Origin: Oscillospiraceae bacterium
Lineage (GTDB): Bacteria; Bacillota_A; Clostridia; Oscillospirales; Oscillospiraceae
Assembly (NCBI GenBank): GCA_015068175.1
Contig: SVLA01000111.1
Span: 1-6,857, forward strand
Length of the DNA stretch: 6,857 nt
Direction: 5' to 3'
Shown here: positions 1 to 5,947 of the stretch, in pieces
How positions within the stretch are numbered: position 1 is the first letter of the stretch
Layout of the letters: each line of letters begins with the position of its first letter
Made by a program: the position numbers and the translations under genes
The notes under the pieces: generated by a model
Seen by the model: only the letters and a program-made list of their open reading frames with translations
What the model was told of the DNA's origin: nothing
The model's database searches: none

Positions 1-1282
1 ATTCAAACAGGATCTCCGTGGGGGCCATGCTGCCTTCCAGATTGACGCTGAAATACTGCTTGCCGGTTTTGTCCAACAGCCGGCATTCGGTCTCCACCGC
101 TTCGCTCAGGGGAGTGTGGCGGCTGATGTAGAAGATCACGCCCAGACATTCGGGCTTGTTCAGGTATTCATGTACTTTTTCCTCCCAATGATCCCCGGCG
201 CTGAGGTCGCCATCGTACTGGAAGGGGATCTGCCGGGCATACAGCCGCAGAAGATCGCAATAGACCGCCTTGAAATCGGCGTGGGCATAACTGATAAAGA
301 AGAAGGGCTGACCCGGTGCCAACTGGGGATTGGGCGGACGGCAGTCCCGCTCGCTGCCGGCGTGCAGGACATCCTCGATCCGCCGCTGTAATTCGGCGGC
401 AGACATGGGCTTGAAGGGGAGGGTGGCCGCCTCCCGCTGTTCCAGCTCATCGTCGATGCGGTCGATCAGTGCCTGGTACTCGGTCAGCGCCGTGTTGCGG
501 TACTTGCCCTTTTGGCTGAATTCCAATTGCTGGGCCTTGATGATCCATTGAAGCGCTTCCTCGCATTTTTCCCGGAAGGGATCCAGGGCCGTGATGTGCC
601 GGCTGGAATAGAAGATCAGCTTACCCCGCAGGAAGGGGTATTTGGAGTACCGGGGATTGTAATTGATGGCGGCTTCAATGTACTCTTCCGCCCGGTGCCA
701 ATAGGCGGAGCGGACATCACAGCCGTTTTCGTACATCATGCAAACGGTGGAGGCGAAGGAGATGCCCAGGGCGATGTTGTCGTCCCCCAGATAGCGCATG
801 GCCCAATCATCGGCCCGCAGGGCCCGGGTGTAATCGCCGATGCGCTTGTAATACCGGGACTGGACTTCGTAAGCCAGAGGATACAATGCCTGGAAGGGGT
901 AGACTTCCTCGTCAGCCAGCCGGGCCAGGGCCTCGATATTGCCGTCCTTTTTGTAGATCAGGGACAGCGCGTAATACGCGGCAAAAGCCACCTTCATCCG
1001 GTCGGAATCTTCCGGGATGATGGCCTCCGGCTGGCGGTTTTCCTCCAGGATCTGACACAGCGCGGGAAAGACCAGATCCTTGCAAAGGCGTACATACTGC
1101 TCCATGACCAGATTGAAGCCGTAATCCTGGATACCGAATTCCCGGATCAGCCGCTCCAAAGATGCGATCACGGCCTCTTTTGGGACGGTTTCGCCGGTGC
1201 CGGCGGCCTGATGCAGCATGTTGTGGGTATCGCTGATAAAACCATTGACCTTCCCGGTCAGTTCATCGAGGGGCATGGTCAT
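1..1282 (-). CDS. TPR-like/TIR-domain protein, 3' end cut off by the window
   Basis: An open frame of 427 codons without a stop runs from ATG 1282 off the left edge. The start is set by AAGGAGG (1291-1297) eight bases upstream; a second ATG two codons later is worse spaced. Residues about 95-260 are helical with TPR-like character, for example YYKRIGDYTRALRADDWA (144-161) and AAINYNPRYSKYPFLRGK (204-221). A charged helical linker follows at about 265-310. A TIR domain then begins: strand A FFFISYAHAD (327-336), a BB-loop-like YDGDLSAGDHWEE (356-368), and SEAVETEC (393-400). In the last, E399 matches the glutamate that is catalytic in NADase TIR domains such as SARM1. No signal peptide or membrane segment is seen, so it is probably cytosolic. 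Bacterial TIR domains can cleave NAD+ or make cyclic ADP-ribose signals, often in phage defence; here that role is inference only. The end of the TIR domain and any domain after it lie outside the window. Confidence 0.88.
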   Translation of the reverse strand, partial: MTMPLDELTGKVNGFISDTHNMLHQAAGTGETVPKEAVIASLERLIREFGIQDYGFNLVMEQYVRLCKDLVFPALCQILEENRQPEAIIPEDSDRMKVAFAAYYALSLIYKKDGNIEALARLADEEVYPFQALYPLAYEVQSRYYKRIGDYTRALRADDWAMRYLGDDNIALGISFASTVCMMYENGCDVRSAYWHRAEEYIEAAINYNPRYSKYPFLRGKLIFYSSRHITALDPFREKCEEALQWIIKAQQLEFSQKGKYRNTALTEYQALIDRIDDELEQREAATLPFKPMSAAELQRRIEDVLHAGSERDCRPPNPQLAPGQPFFFISYAHADFKAVYCDLLRLYARQIPFQYDGDLSAGDHWEEKVHEYLNKPECLGVIFYISRHTPLSEAVETECRLLDKTGKQYFSVNLEGSMAPTEILFE

Positions 1283-1311
1283 GCGGATATCCTCCTTGTG
1301 TAGTTGATAGT

Positions 1312-1340
1312 ATATTATCAGTTTAACACGGGAAAGTCAA
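1312..1340 (-). promoter_or_regulatory. Sigma-A type promoter of the TIR gene
   Basis: On the minus strand, TTGACT (1335-1340) is followed after 17 bases by TAATAT (1312-1317), preceded by TGA as in an extended -10. An alternative -10, GATAAT, overlaps it at 1314-1319 with 15-base spacing. Transcription would start near 1305, giving a leader of about 22 bases before ATG 1282. A near-palindrome (1305-1320) covers the -10 and start site. Confidence 0.6.
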
Positions 1341-1386
1341 TAAACAGCGACGGGGGAAAATAAATCGAAAAGAAGCAAAATGATGC

Positions 1387-1415
1387 TTGACAAATTGAAA
1401 AGTATGCTGTATTAT
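1387..1415 (+). promoter_or_regulatory. Strong sigma-A promoter of the tRNA-Thr pair
   Basis: A perfect TTGACA (1387-1392) is separated by 17 bases from TATTAT (1410-1415). The predicted transcript begins near 1422, about 23 bases before the first tRNA. A near-consensus promoter is what a stable RNA transcription unit would be expected to have. Confidence 0.8.
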
Positions 1416-1444
1416 ATTGGAGTTGTTCGGCGCAATTGATATAT

Positions 1445-1520
<76 letters not shown>

Positions 1521-1546
1521 AAAATCCTTGCGCCGGAACACCGTTT

Positions 1547-1622
<76 letters not shown>

Positions 1623-1627
1623 AGAAT

Positions 1628-1663
1628 GAACCAACACGATCCGGTGTTGGTTCTTTTTATTTT
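1628..1663 (+). terminator. Rho-independent terminator of the tRNA-Thr unit
   Basis: A perfect 10-bp stem, GAACCAACAC (1628-1637) with GTGTTGGTTC (1644-1653), encloses a 6-base loop. It is followed at once by TTTTTATTTT (1654-1663), and lies five bases after the second tRNA. Confidence 0.93.
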
Positions 1664-1712
1664 GCGACCATGTTACTGTAAAACCCGGACTGCGAAAAAA
1701 CTGAAAAAATTC

Positions 1713-1741
1713 TTCCATTTTTGGCTTCCACATGATATAAT
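1713..1741 (+). promoter_or_regulatory. Extended -10 promoter of the acyltransferase gene
   Basis: A perfect TATAAT (1736-1741) is preceded by TGA (1733-1735), forming an extended -10. The -35 at 17-base spacing is weak (TTCCAT, 1713-1718), as is usual when the TG motif is present. The predicted start near 1748 leaves a leader of only about 19 bases before ATG 1767. Confidence 0.7.
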
Positions 1742-1766
1742 GCCCCCATGAAAGAGGGGTATGCCA

Positions 1767-2981
1767 ATGAGATACAAGAAACCGGACGTCTTTTGCTATC
1801 GCCTGGCACAGTTGGTCTGCGCCGTTGTCGCCCGGCTTTGCTTCCGTCGGAAGGTCCTGCGCAACGAGATCAAAAATGCTCAAGGCCCCTTTGTTGTGGT
1901 GGCTAATCATCAGTGTGCCTACGATTTCGTGAACCTGATCGGTCTGTGCAAGCGGCCCATGTCCTTTGTGATCAGCAATTCGTTCTACAATTCCTTGCCC
2001 ATCACCGGCTTTTTGCACAAGATGGGTGTGCTGCCCAAGCAGCAGTTCCAGACCACCGTCAACGATATGAAAAATATGAAGGCGGTGGTGGATGCCGGTG
2101 AACCCCTGGTCATCTATCCCGCCGGTCTCATGTGCGAGGACGGTCTGTCCACCCCCATCCCCGCAGCCACCTATAAATTTCTGAAGTGGCTGAATGTGGA
2201 TGTGTACGCCGCCCGGATCAGCGGCACCTATTTTGCCATGCCCAAGTGGGGCAAGGGCATCCGCAGCGGCAGGACCACCATCGACGTGCATAAGATCATT
2301 TCTGCCGGCGAACTGGCCGCCATGGACCTGGAGACCCTCCGGACAAAGGTGGATGCCGCCTTGATGTTCGATGCCTACCGGGAGCAGGAAGAACTGCAGG
2401 CCCGTTACTGCGGCGGCGACGATCTCCGGGGCCTGGAGAACGTGCTGTATATGTGCCCCCGGTGCGGTGCGGAGCATACCATGCATATCCGTCATAAAAA
2501 TCAGATCCTCTGCCGGGACTGCGGTTACGGCCGTATCAGCGATGATATGGGATTTTTGGACGATGACGGCAGCGGCGCTCCGGAGATCCGCTATGTGTCG
2601 GATTGGAGCCGGATGATCTACGACCGCGTGGCCCTCCAAATCGAAAAGGGCGCGCTGTCCACCCTGGAATGCGGCACCAAGCTACATATGATCGATTATG
2701 AAAAACATAAATTCCGCCAGGTAGGGCAGGGGACCGTCCAACTGGATGCCCATGCATTCCGCTACAGCGGAACCCTGAACGGTGAAGAGGTCCAATTGCA
2801 GATACCCATCGCGGGCCTGCCCACCCTGCCCTTCAGCCCCGGCCGGTATTTCGAGATCCAGGACGGCAAGAATATCTACCGCTGTGTCCTGGAGGACGGC
2901 CGGCTGGTGATGAAATTCATCAATATGGTCAAAATCTTCTACCGCATGAATCACCCGACCAGGGAACGCACAAGTGTATAA
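1767..2981 (+). CDS. PlsC-like (LPLAT family) acyltransferase with zinc ribbon
   Basis: This 404-residue protein probably transfers an acyl chain to a lysophospholipid or related acceptor at the membrane, by resemblance to 1-acylglycerol-3-phosphate acyltransferases. NHQCAYD (residues 47-53) is the NHX4D catalytic motif. YPAGLMCEDG (117-126) lies where the family usually has FPEGTRS, but alanine replaces the glutamate. A four-cysteine zinc ribbon follows, CPRC (230-233) and CRDC (249-252). The C-terminal third, about 275-390, looks beta-rich and I cannot name it. At about 400 residues it is much longer than the 200-250 of ordinary PlsC. I chose ATG 1767 because GAGGGG (1754-1759) sits seven bases upstream; ATG 1761, two codons earlier, leaves only one base. 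It stands alone with its own promoter and converges on the pseudouridine synthase gene. The acceptor and acyl donor are not known. Confidence 0.85.
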   Translation: MRYKKPDVFCYRLAQLVCAVVARLCFRRKVLRNEIKNAQGPFVVVANHQCAYDFVNLIGLCKRPMSFVISNSFYNSLPITGFLHKMGVLPKQQFQTTVNDMKNMKAVVDAGEPLVIYPAGLMCEDGLSTPIPAATYKFLKWLNVDVYAARISGTYFAMPKWGKGIRSGRTTIDVHKIISAGELAAMDLETLRTKVDAALMFDAYREQEELQARYCGGDDLRGLENVLYMCPRCGAEHTMHIRHKNQILCRDCGYGRISDDMGFLDDDGSGAPEIRYVSDWSRMIYDRVALQIEKGALSTLECGTKLHMIDYEKHKFRQVGQGTVQLDAHAFRYSGTLNGEEVQLQIPIAGLPTLPFSPGRYFEIQDGKNIYRCVLEDGRLVMKFINMVKIFYRMNHPTRERTSV

Positions 2982-2985
2982 AATG

Positions 2986-3011
2986 ACGGGCGCATCCTCG
3001 GATGCGCCCGT
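2986..3011. terminator. GC-rich hairpin after the acyltransferase gene
   Basis: ACGGGCGCATCC (2986-2997) and GGATGCGCCCGT (3000-3011) form a perfect 12-base inverted repeat, realistically an 11-bp stem with a CTCG tetraloop. It begins four bases after the stop codon. No T-tract follows on either strand, so it may protect the 3' end or assist the stronger terminator just downstream. Confidence 0.5.
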
Positions 3012-3024
3012 TGCTTCGTATATA

Positions 3025-3070
3025 CAGAAAAATCCCGGCATCGTTGACCAGACGATACCGGGTTTTTCTG
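3025..3070. terminator. Bidirectional rho-independent terminator between convergent genes
   Basis: CCCGGCATCGT (3034-3044) pairs with ACGATACCGGG (3052-3062) with a single C-A mismatch around a 7-base loop. CAGAAAAA (3025-3032) and TTTTTCTG (3063-3070) flank it and are exact complements, interrupted by one bulged T. The T-run serves the plus-strand acyltransferase gene. The A-run reads as a T-run for the minus-strand pseudouridine synthase gene that ends at 3219. Confidence 0.82.
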
Positions 3071-3218
3071 AGAAAAAGAGAGGTAAGAAAATGAAAAGAT
3101 GAAGTTGATTTCCTTGATTACAGTTCACATTATATCCCGGGGATATTAAAGAAATAAGGAGGAAAATATTAACAAAATATGAAGCTGAGAAAAAATGACC
3201 CGGCTGTTTTGTGCAATA

Positions 3219-3803
3219 TTACAACGAACCCTTGGCCCAATCCGGTTCGGCGGCAAAAACATGGTTTTTTCCGCCCGAAGGGAAGGTCAGCCGGCAGGAA
3301 AACAGCATGGGCGCGGCGGCCTCATCCCGGGCGCCGTACTTGTGATCGCCCACCAGGGGGAATCCGCGGCTGGCAAACTGGACCCGGATCTGATGGCTGC
3401 GGCCGGTGTGGAGCCGGATGCGCACCAGGGAGGGGTCACCATCGGTTAGCCGCAAAAATTCCAAGCGGGCCTTTTTGACCCCCTTGCGCTCTTTTTTGAC
3501 CACAAAGACTTTGTTCTTGCTGCTGTCTTTGAACAGCAGATCGGTCCAATCGCCGGTTTCCGGCGGCACACCGTGGACCATAGCCACATATTCTTTGATC
3601 ATGGCGCCGTCCTGGATGGCTTTGGACAGTTGGGCGGCGGTTTTGGGATCCCGGGCATAGACCATGACACCGCTGACATTTTTATCCAGCCGATGGACCG
3701 GATACACCGGTCCGGGCAGGGCGGCGGGCATTTCATGCTCCGAATCCATCCCCACCGGCTTGACACACACGACGATGTGCTCGTCCAAATGTAAAATCTC
3801 CAT
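3219..3803 (-). CDS. RluA-family RNA pseudouridine synthase (short form)
   Basis: The 194-residue product should convert uridine to pseudouridine in rRNA or tRNA. HRLDKNVSG (37-45) carries the catalytic aspartate D40, a variant of the family's HRLDRxTSG. RLHTGRSHQIRVQFASRG (130-147) is the conserved second block, followed by VGDHKYG (151-157). There is no N-terminal S4 domain, and the protein is shorter than RluD (about 326 residues) and somewhat shorter than RluA (219). It therefore consists of the catalytic core, and the substrate cannot be assigned. The start ATG 3803 has GGAGG (3811-3815) seven bases upstream. Two further ATGs overlap that site and are unlikely starts. The gene converges on the acyltransferase gene, is divergent from the ABC exporter gene, and appears to have an unusually long structured leader. 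Confidence 0.9.
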   Translation of the reverse strand: MEILHLDEHIVVCVKPVGMDSEHEMPAALPGPVYPVHRLDKNVSGVMVYARDPKTAAQLSKAIQDGAMIKEYVAMVHGVPPETGDWTDLLFKDSSKNKVFVVKKERKGVKKARLEFLRLTDGDPSLVRIRLHTGRSHQIRVQFASRGFPLVGDHKYGARDEAAAPMLFSCRLTFPSGGKNHVFAAEPDWAKGSL

Positions 3804-3855
3804 ACATCATCCTCCGGGTGATACGCAAAATGGTTGTTTTGCTTTGTAGCAATGG

Positions 3856-3892
3856 CGGCGGCCAATGGCCGCCGAGCGCCGCGGTGCGGCGC
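3856..3892. repeat. Pair of adjacent GC-rich inverted repeats
   Basis: CGGCGGCC and GGCCGCCG (3856-3874) form an 8-bp stem with a 3-base loop AAT. GCGCCGC and GCGGCGC (3876-3892) form a 7-bp stem with loop GGT. Both are perfect and only one base apart. Neither has a T-tract, so they are not ordinary terminators. They abut the larger inverted-repeat element and may be part of the same insertion. Confidence 0.7.
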
Positions 3893-3894
3893 AA

Positions 3895-4047
3895 TCTTGG
3901 CCCCCGCTTTCAAGAGGGGGCTGGCAAAAATCGGCTCTTCGAAACCGATTTTTGACTGGGGGGAGTTCGGTACATTGTCCGATTTTTGCTCCCCCCGCCC
4001 CAGTGTGCCCACCGGGGCACCCCCCTCATAAATGCGGGGGGGCAAGA
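3895..4047. mobile_element. MITE/REP-like element of ~150 bp with imperfect terminal inverted repeats
   Basis: TCTTGGCCCCCGC (3895-3907) is nearly the reverse complement of GCGGGGGGGCAAGA (4034-4047), differing by one extra base and one substitution. Between them is a chain of stems. GCCCCC/GGGGGC lies in 3900-3921. CAAAAATCGG/CCGATTTTTG (3925-3954) is a perfect 10-bp stem. GGGGGGAG/CTCCCCCC lies in 3958-3996 and GTGCCC/GGGCAC in 4005-4020. C and G runs at 4020-4041 also pair. There is no reading frame of note. The layout resembles non-coding stem-loop repeats that I recall from Clostridia intergenic regions, but I cannot name a family. No target-site duplication is obvious. Confidence 0.5.
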
Positions 4048-4088
4048 GACGTTCCTATACCTGTAAACAACAATTCACAGTTTTCATC

Positions 4089-4116
4089 ATTATACCATAA
4101 TTCCACCGGAAGTCAA
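4089..4116 (-). promoter_or_regulatory. Minus-strand promoter, probably for the pseudouridine synthase gene
   Basis: On the minus strand TTGACT (4111-4116) is followed after 16 bases by a perfect TATAAT (4089-4094), preceded by TGG as in an extended -10. The predicted start is near 4082. The nearest minus-strand gene downstream begins at 3803, beyond the repeat element. Confidence 0.65.
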
Positions 4117-4124
4117 AACAGCCC

Positions 4125-4153
4125 TTGCAAGATTTGGGAAATAATTGTATAAT
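4125..4153 (+). promoter_or_regulatory. Promoter of the ABC exporter gene
   Basis: TTGCAA (4125-4130) and a perfect TATAAT (4148-4153) are 17 bases apart. Transcription would start near 4160, about 20 bases before the TTG start codon. The -35 lies only eight bases from the -35 of the divergent minus-strand promoter, so the two could be controlled together. Confidence 0.75.
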
Positions 4154-4179
4154 CAAAGAGAGAAAAGGAGGAATTCGCC

Positions 4180-5943
4180 TTGACCAGAGAAGACTTTAAG
4201 AAAAAATCCCCCATTTTGATCTTTTTGAACTATTTCAAGAATCACAAAAAGCTCTTTGCCATCGACGTTCTGTGCGCCTGCGGCATTGCGGCGGTGGACC
4301 TTCTGTTCCCCATGGCCACCCGCAAGGCGCTGTATGAGATGCTGCCCAACAAGATGTATCAGACCTTCTTCACGGTGATGATCACCATTGTGGTCTGCTA
4401 TGTCCTGCGTTCGCTGCTGCAGTTTGTGGTAGCCTATTTCGGCCATACCTTCGGTATCCGGGTGGAGGCGGACATCCGCAAGGATCTGTTCGGCAAGATG
4501 CAGGAAATGAGTTTTGATTTCTATGACCGCAACCGCACCGGTCAGCTCATGAGCCGCCTGACCACCGATTTGTTTGAGCTGACGGAACTGGCCCATCACG
4601 GACCGGAGGATCTGCTGACCTCTACCCTGACCATTATCGGCGCCCTCATTGCCATGGCCACCATCCGTTGGGAACTGGCGCTTGTGGTGGCGCTGATGAT
4701 CCCGGTGTGCCTGGTCATCGTCATGTCCATGCGCCGGAAAATGAGCGCCGCCTCCCGGGCCGCCAAGGAAAAGACCGGCCATATCAACCAGGAGATCGAG
4801 TCCAGCCTGTCCGGTGTCCGCACCGCCAAGGCTTTCGCCAACGAGCCGGTGGAAAATGCCCGGTTCCATGCCGCCAATGAGATCTACAAGACCTCCAAGC
4901 GGAATTTCCATAAGGCCATGGGCCGCTTCCACAGCACCACAGAGTTTTTTCTTTGCAGCCTGAACGTGGTCATTATCGGCTTGGGCGGCTACTTTGTCAT
5001 GCGGGACAAGATGAATGCGGCGGACCTGCTGACCTTTACGCTGTTCATTTCCTCCTTCACCGGCCCCATGCGGAAGCTCACCGGCTTCTCCGAGATGTTC
5101 GCCAACGGCTTCGCGGGTCTGAATCGTTTTGTGACCATCATGCGGATGGAACCCACCGTGGCGGACAAGCCGGATGCCACCCCGCTGGAAGATGTGAAGG
5201 GTGAGATCCGGGTGGAAAACGTGACCTTTGCCTATGACTGTGACCTGGATGTGCTGCATAACGTGTCCCTGACGGTGGAACCCGGGGAGACCATGGCAAT
5301 CGTCGGCCCGTCCGGCGGCGGCAAGAGTACCCTCTGCCAGTTGATCCCCCGGTTTTACGATGTGACCGATGGTGCCATTTACATCGATGGCCGGGACGTG
5401 CGGGATGTGACCCAACGCAGCATTCACGAAAATATCGGCATCGTCCAGCAGGATGTGTTCCTTTTTGCCGATACCATTTTCGAGAATATCCGTTATGGCA
5501 AGCCCGATGCCACCATGGAAGAAGTGGTGGAGGCGGCCAAAAAGGCGGAGATCTACGAAGACATCCTGGCTATGCCCCAAGGCTTTGACACCTATGTCGG
5601 TGAGCGGGGCACCCTGCTCTCCGGCGGTCAGAAGCAGCGCGTGGCCATTGCCCGGATCTTCCTGAAGAATCCGCCGATCCTGATTTTGGATGAAGCGACT
5701 TCTGCCCTGGACTCCGTGACGGAAGCCAAGATTCAGCGGGCCTTCGATGCCCTGGCCAAGGGCCGTACCACCCTGATCATCGCTCACCGCCTCAGCACCA
5801 TCCGGGCGGCCCACCGGATCGTGGCCATTGCCGACGGCGTGATCACCGAATGCGGCACCCATGAGGAACTGCTGAAGACCGAAGGCATCTATGCCCAGCT
5901 TTACAAGACCCAGAATGCCCTGGCCCTGGAAGCCATGCAGTAA
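4180..5943 (+). CDS. ABC exporter half-transporter (fused permease and ATPase)
   Basis: This 587-residue protein is a complete type IV ABC exporter subunit, which must dimerise in the membrane to pump a substrate using ATP. About six membrane segments lie at roughly 25-47, 62-87, 146-162, 165-182, 255-273 and 281-300. The nucleotide-binding domain begins near 340. It has Walker A GPSGGGKST (376-384), Q-loop IVQQDVF (421-427), signature LSGGQ (480-484), Walker B ILILDE (500-505) with catalytic E505, D-loop SALD (508-511) and switch H536. All catalytic residues are intact, so a homodimer is possible; no partner half-transporter gene is adjacent. The start is TTG 4180, fixed by AAGGAGG (4165-4171) eight bases upstream. 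The family includes multidrug and lipid exporters of the MsbA/BmrA kind, and the substrate cannot be told from sequence. It is a single-gene unit with its own promoter and terminator. Confidence 0.95.
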   Translation: MTREDFKKKSPILIFLNYFKNHKKLFAIDVLCACGIAAVDLLFPMATRKALYEMLPNKMYQTFFTVMITIVVCYVLRSLLQFVVAYFGHTFGIRVEADIRKDLFGKMQEMSFDFYDRNRTGQLMSRLTTDLFELTELAHHGPEDLLTSTLTIIGALIAMATIRWELALVVALMIPVCLVIVMSMRRKMSAASRAAKEKTGHINQEIESSLSGVRTAKAFANEPVENARFHAANEIYKTSKRNFHKAMGRFHSTTEFFLCSLNVVIIGLGGYFVMRDKMNAADLLTFTLFISSFTGPMRKLTGFSEMFANGFAGLNRFVTIMRMEPTVADKPDATPLEDVKGEIRVENVTFAYDCDLDVLHNVSLTVEPGETMAIVGPSGGGKSTLCQLIPRFYDVTDGAIYIDGRDVRDVTQRSIHENIGIVQQDVFLFADTIFENIRYGKPDATMEEVVEAAKKAEIYEDILAMPQGFDTYVGERGTLLSGGQKQRVAIARIFLKNPPILILDEATSALDSVTEAKIQRAFDALAKGRTTLIIAHRLSTIRAAHRIVAIADGVITECGTHEELLKTEGIYAQLYKTQNALALEAMQ

Positions 5944-5947
5944 GTCC

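Larger units (their letters stand above)
3804..4082 (-). promoter_or_regulatory. Inferred long structured 5' leader of the pseudouridine synthase gene
   Basis: The best minus-strand promoter places transcription start near 4082, about 278 bases before ATG 3803. The leader would contain, in RNA order, the inverted-repeat element (4047-3895), two GC-rich hairpins (3892-3856), and a small hairpin GCAAAA/TTTTGC (3825-3842), ending in the ribosome binding site (3811-3815). The other promoters in the window give leaders of only about 19-27 bases. I recognise no riboswitch class here, and regulation is inference from the folding potential. A closer promoter could exist, but I see no good one. Confidence 0.4.

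Noticed and set aside
512..1303. 263-codon plus-strand open frame over the TIR gene
   Set aside because: The minus frame encodes recognisable TPR-like and TIR sequence with a perfect ribosome binding site. The plus frame has no motif and would end over the minus gene's promoter.
3179..3478. 99-codon plus-strand frame downstream of an AAGGAGG site
   Set aside because: The spacing to the ATG is 16 bases, and most of the frame is antisense to the conserved 3' half of the pseudouridine synthase gene.
3804..4082. Known riboswitch or T-box leader
   Set aside because: I could find no conserved core of a class I know and no T-box sequence. The symmetry of the inverted ends fits a repeat element at least as well.
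4153..5862. 569-codon minus-strand open frame opposite the ABC exporter gene
   Set aside because: The plus strand encodes an exporter with every ABC motif intact. The antisense product is rich in H, G, D and Q with no domain, as expected from a GC-biased shadow, and its start has no ribosome binding site.
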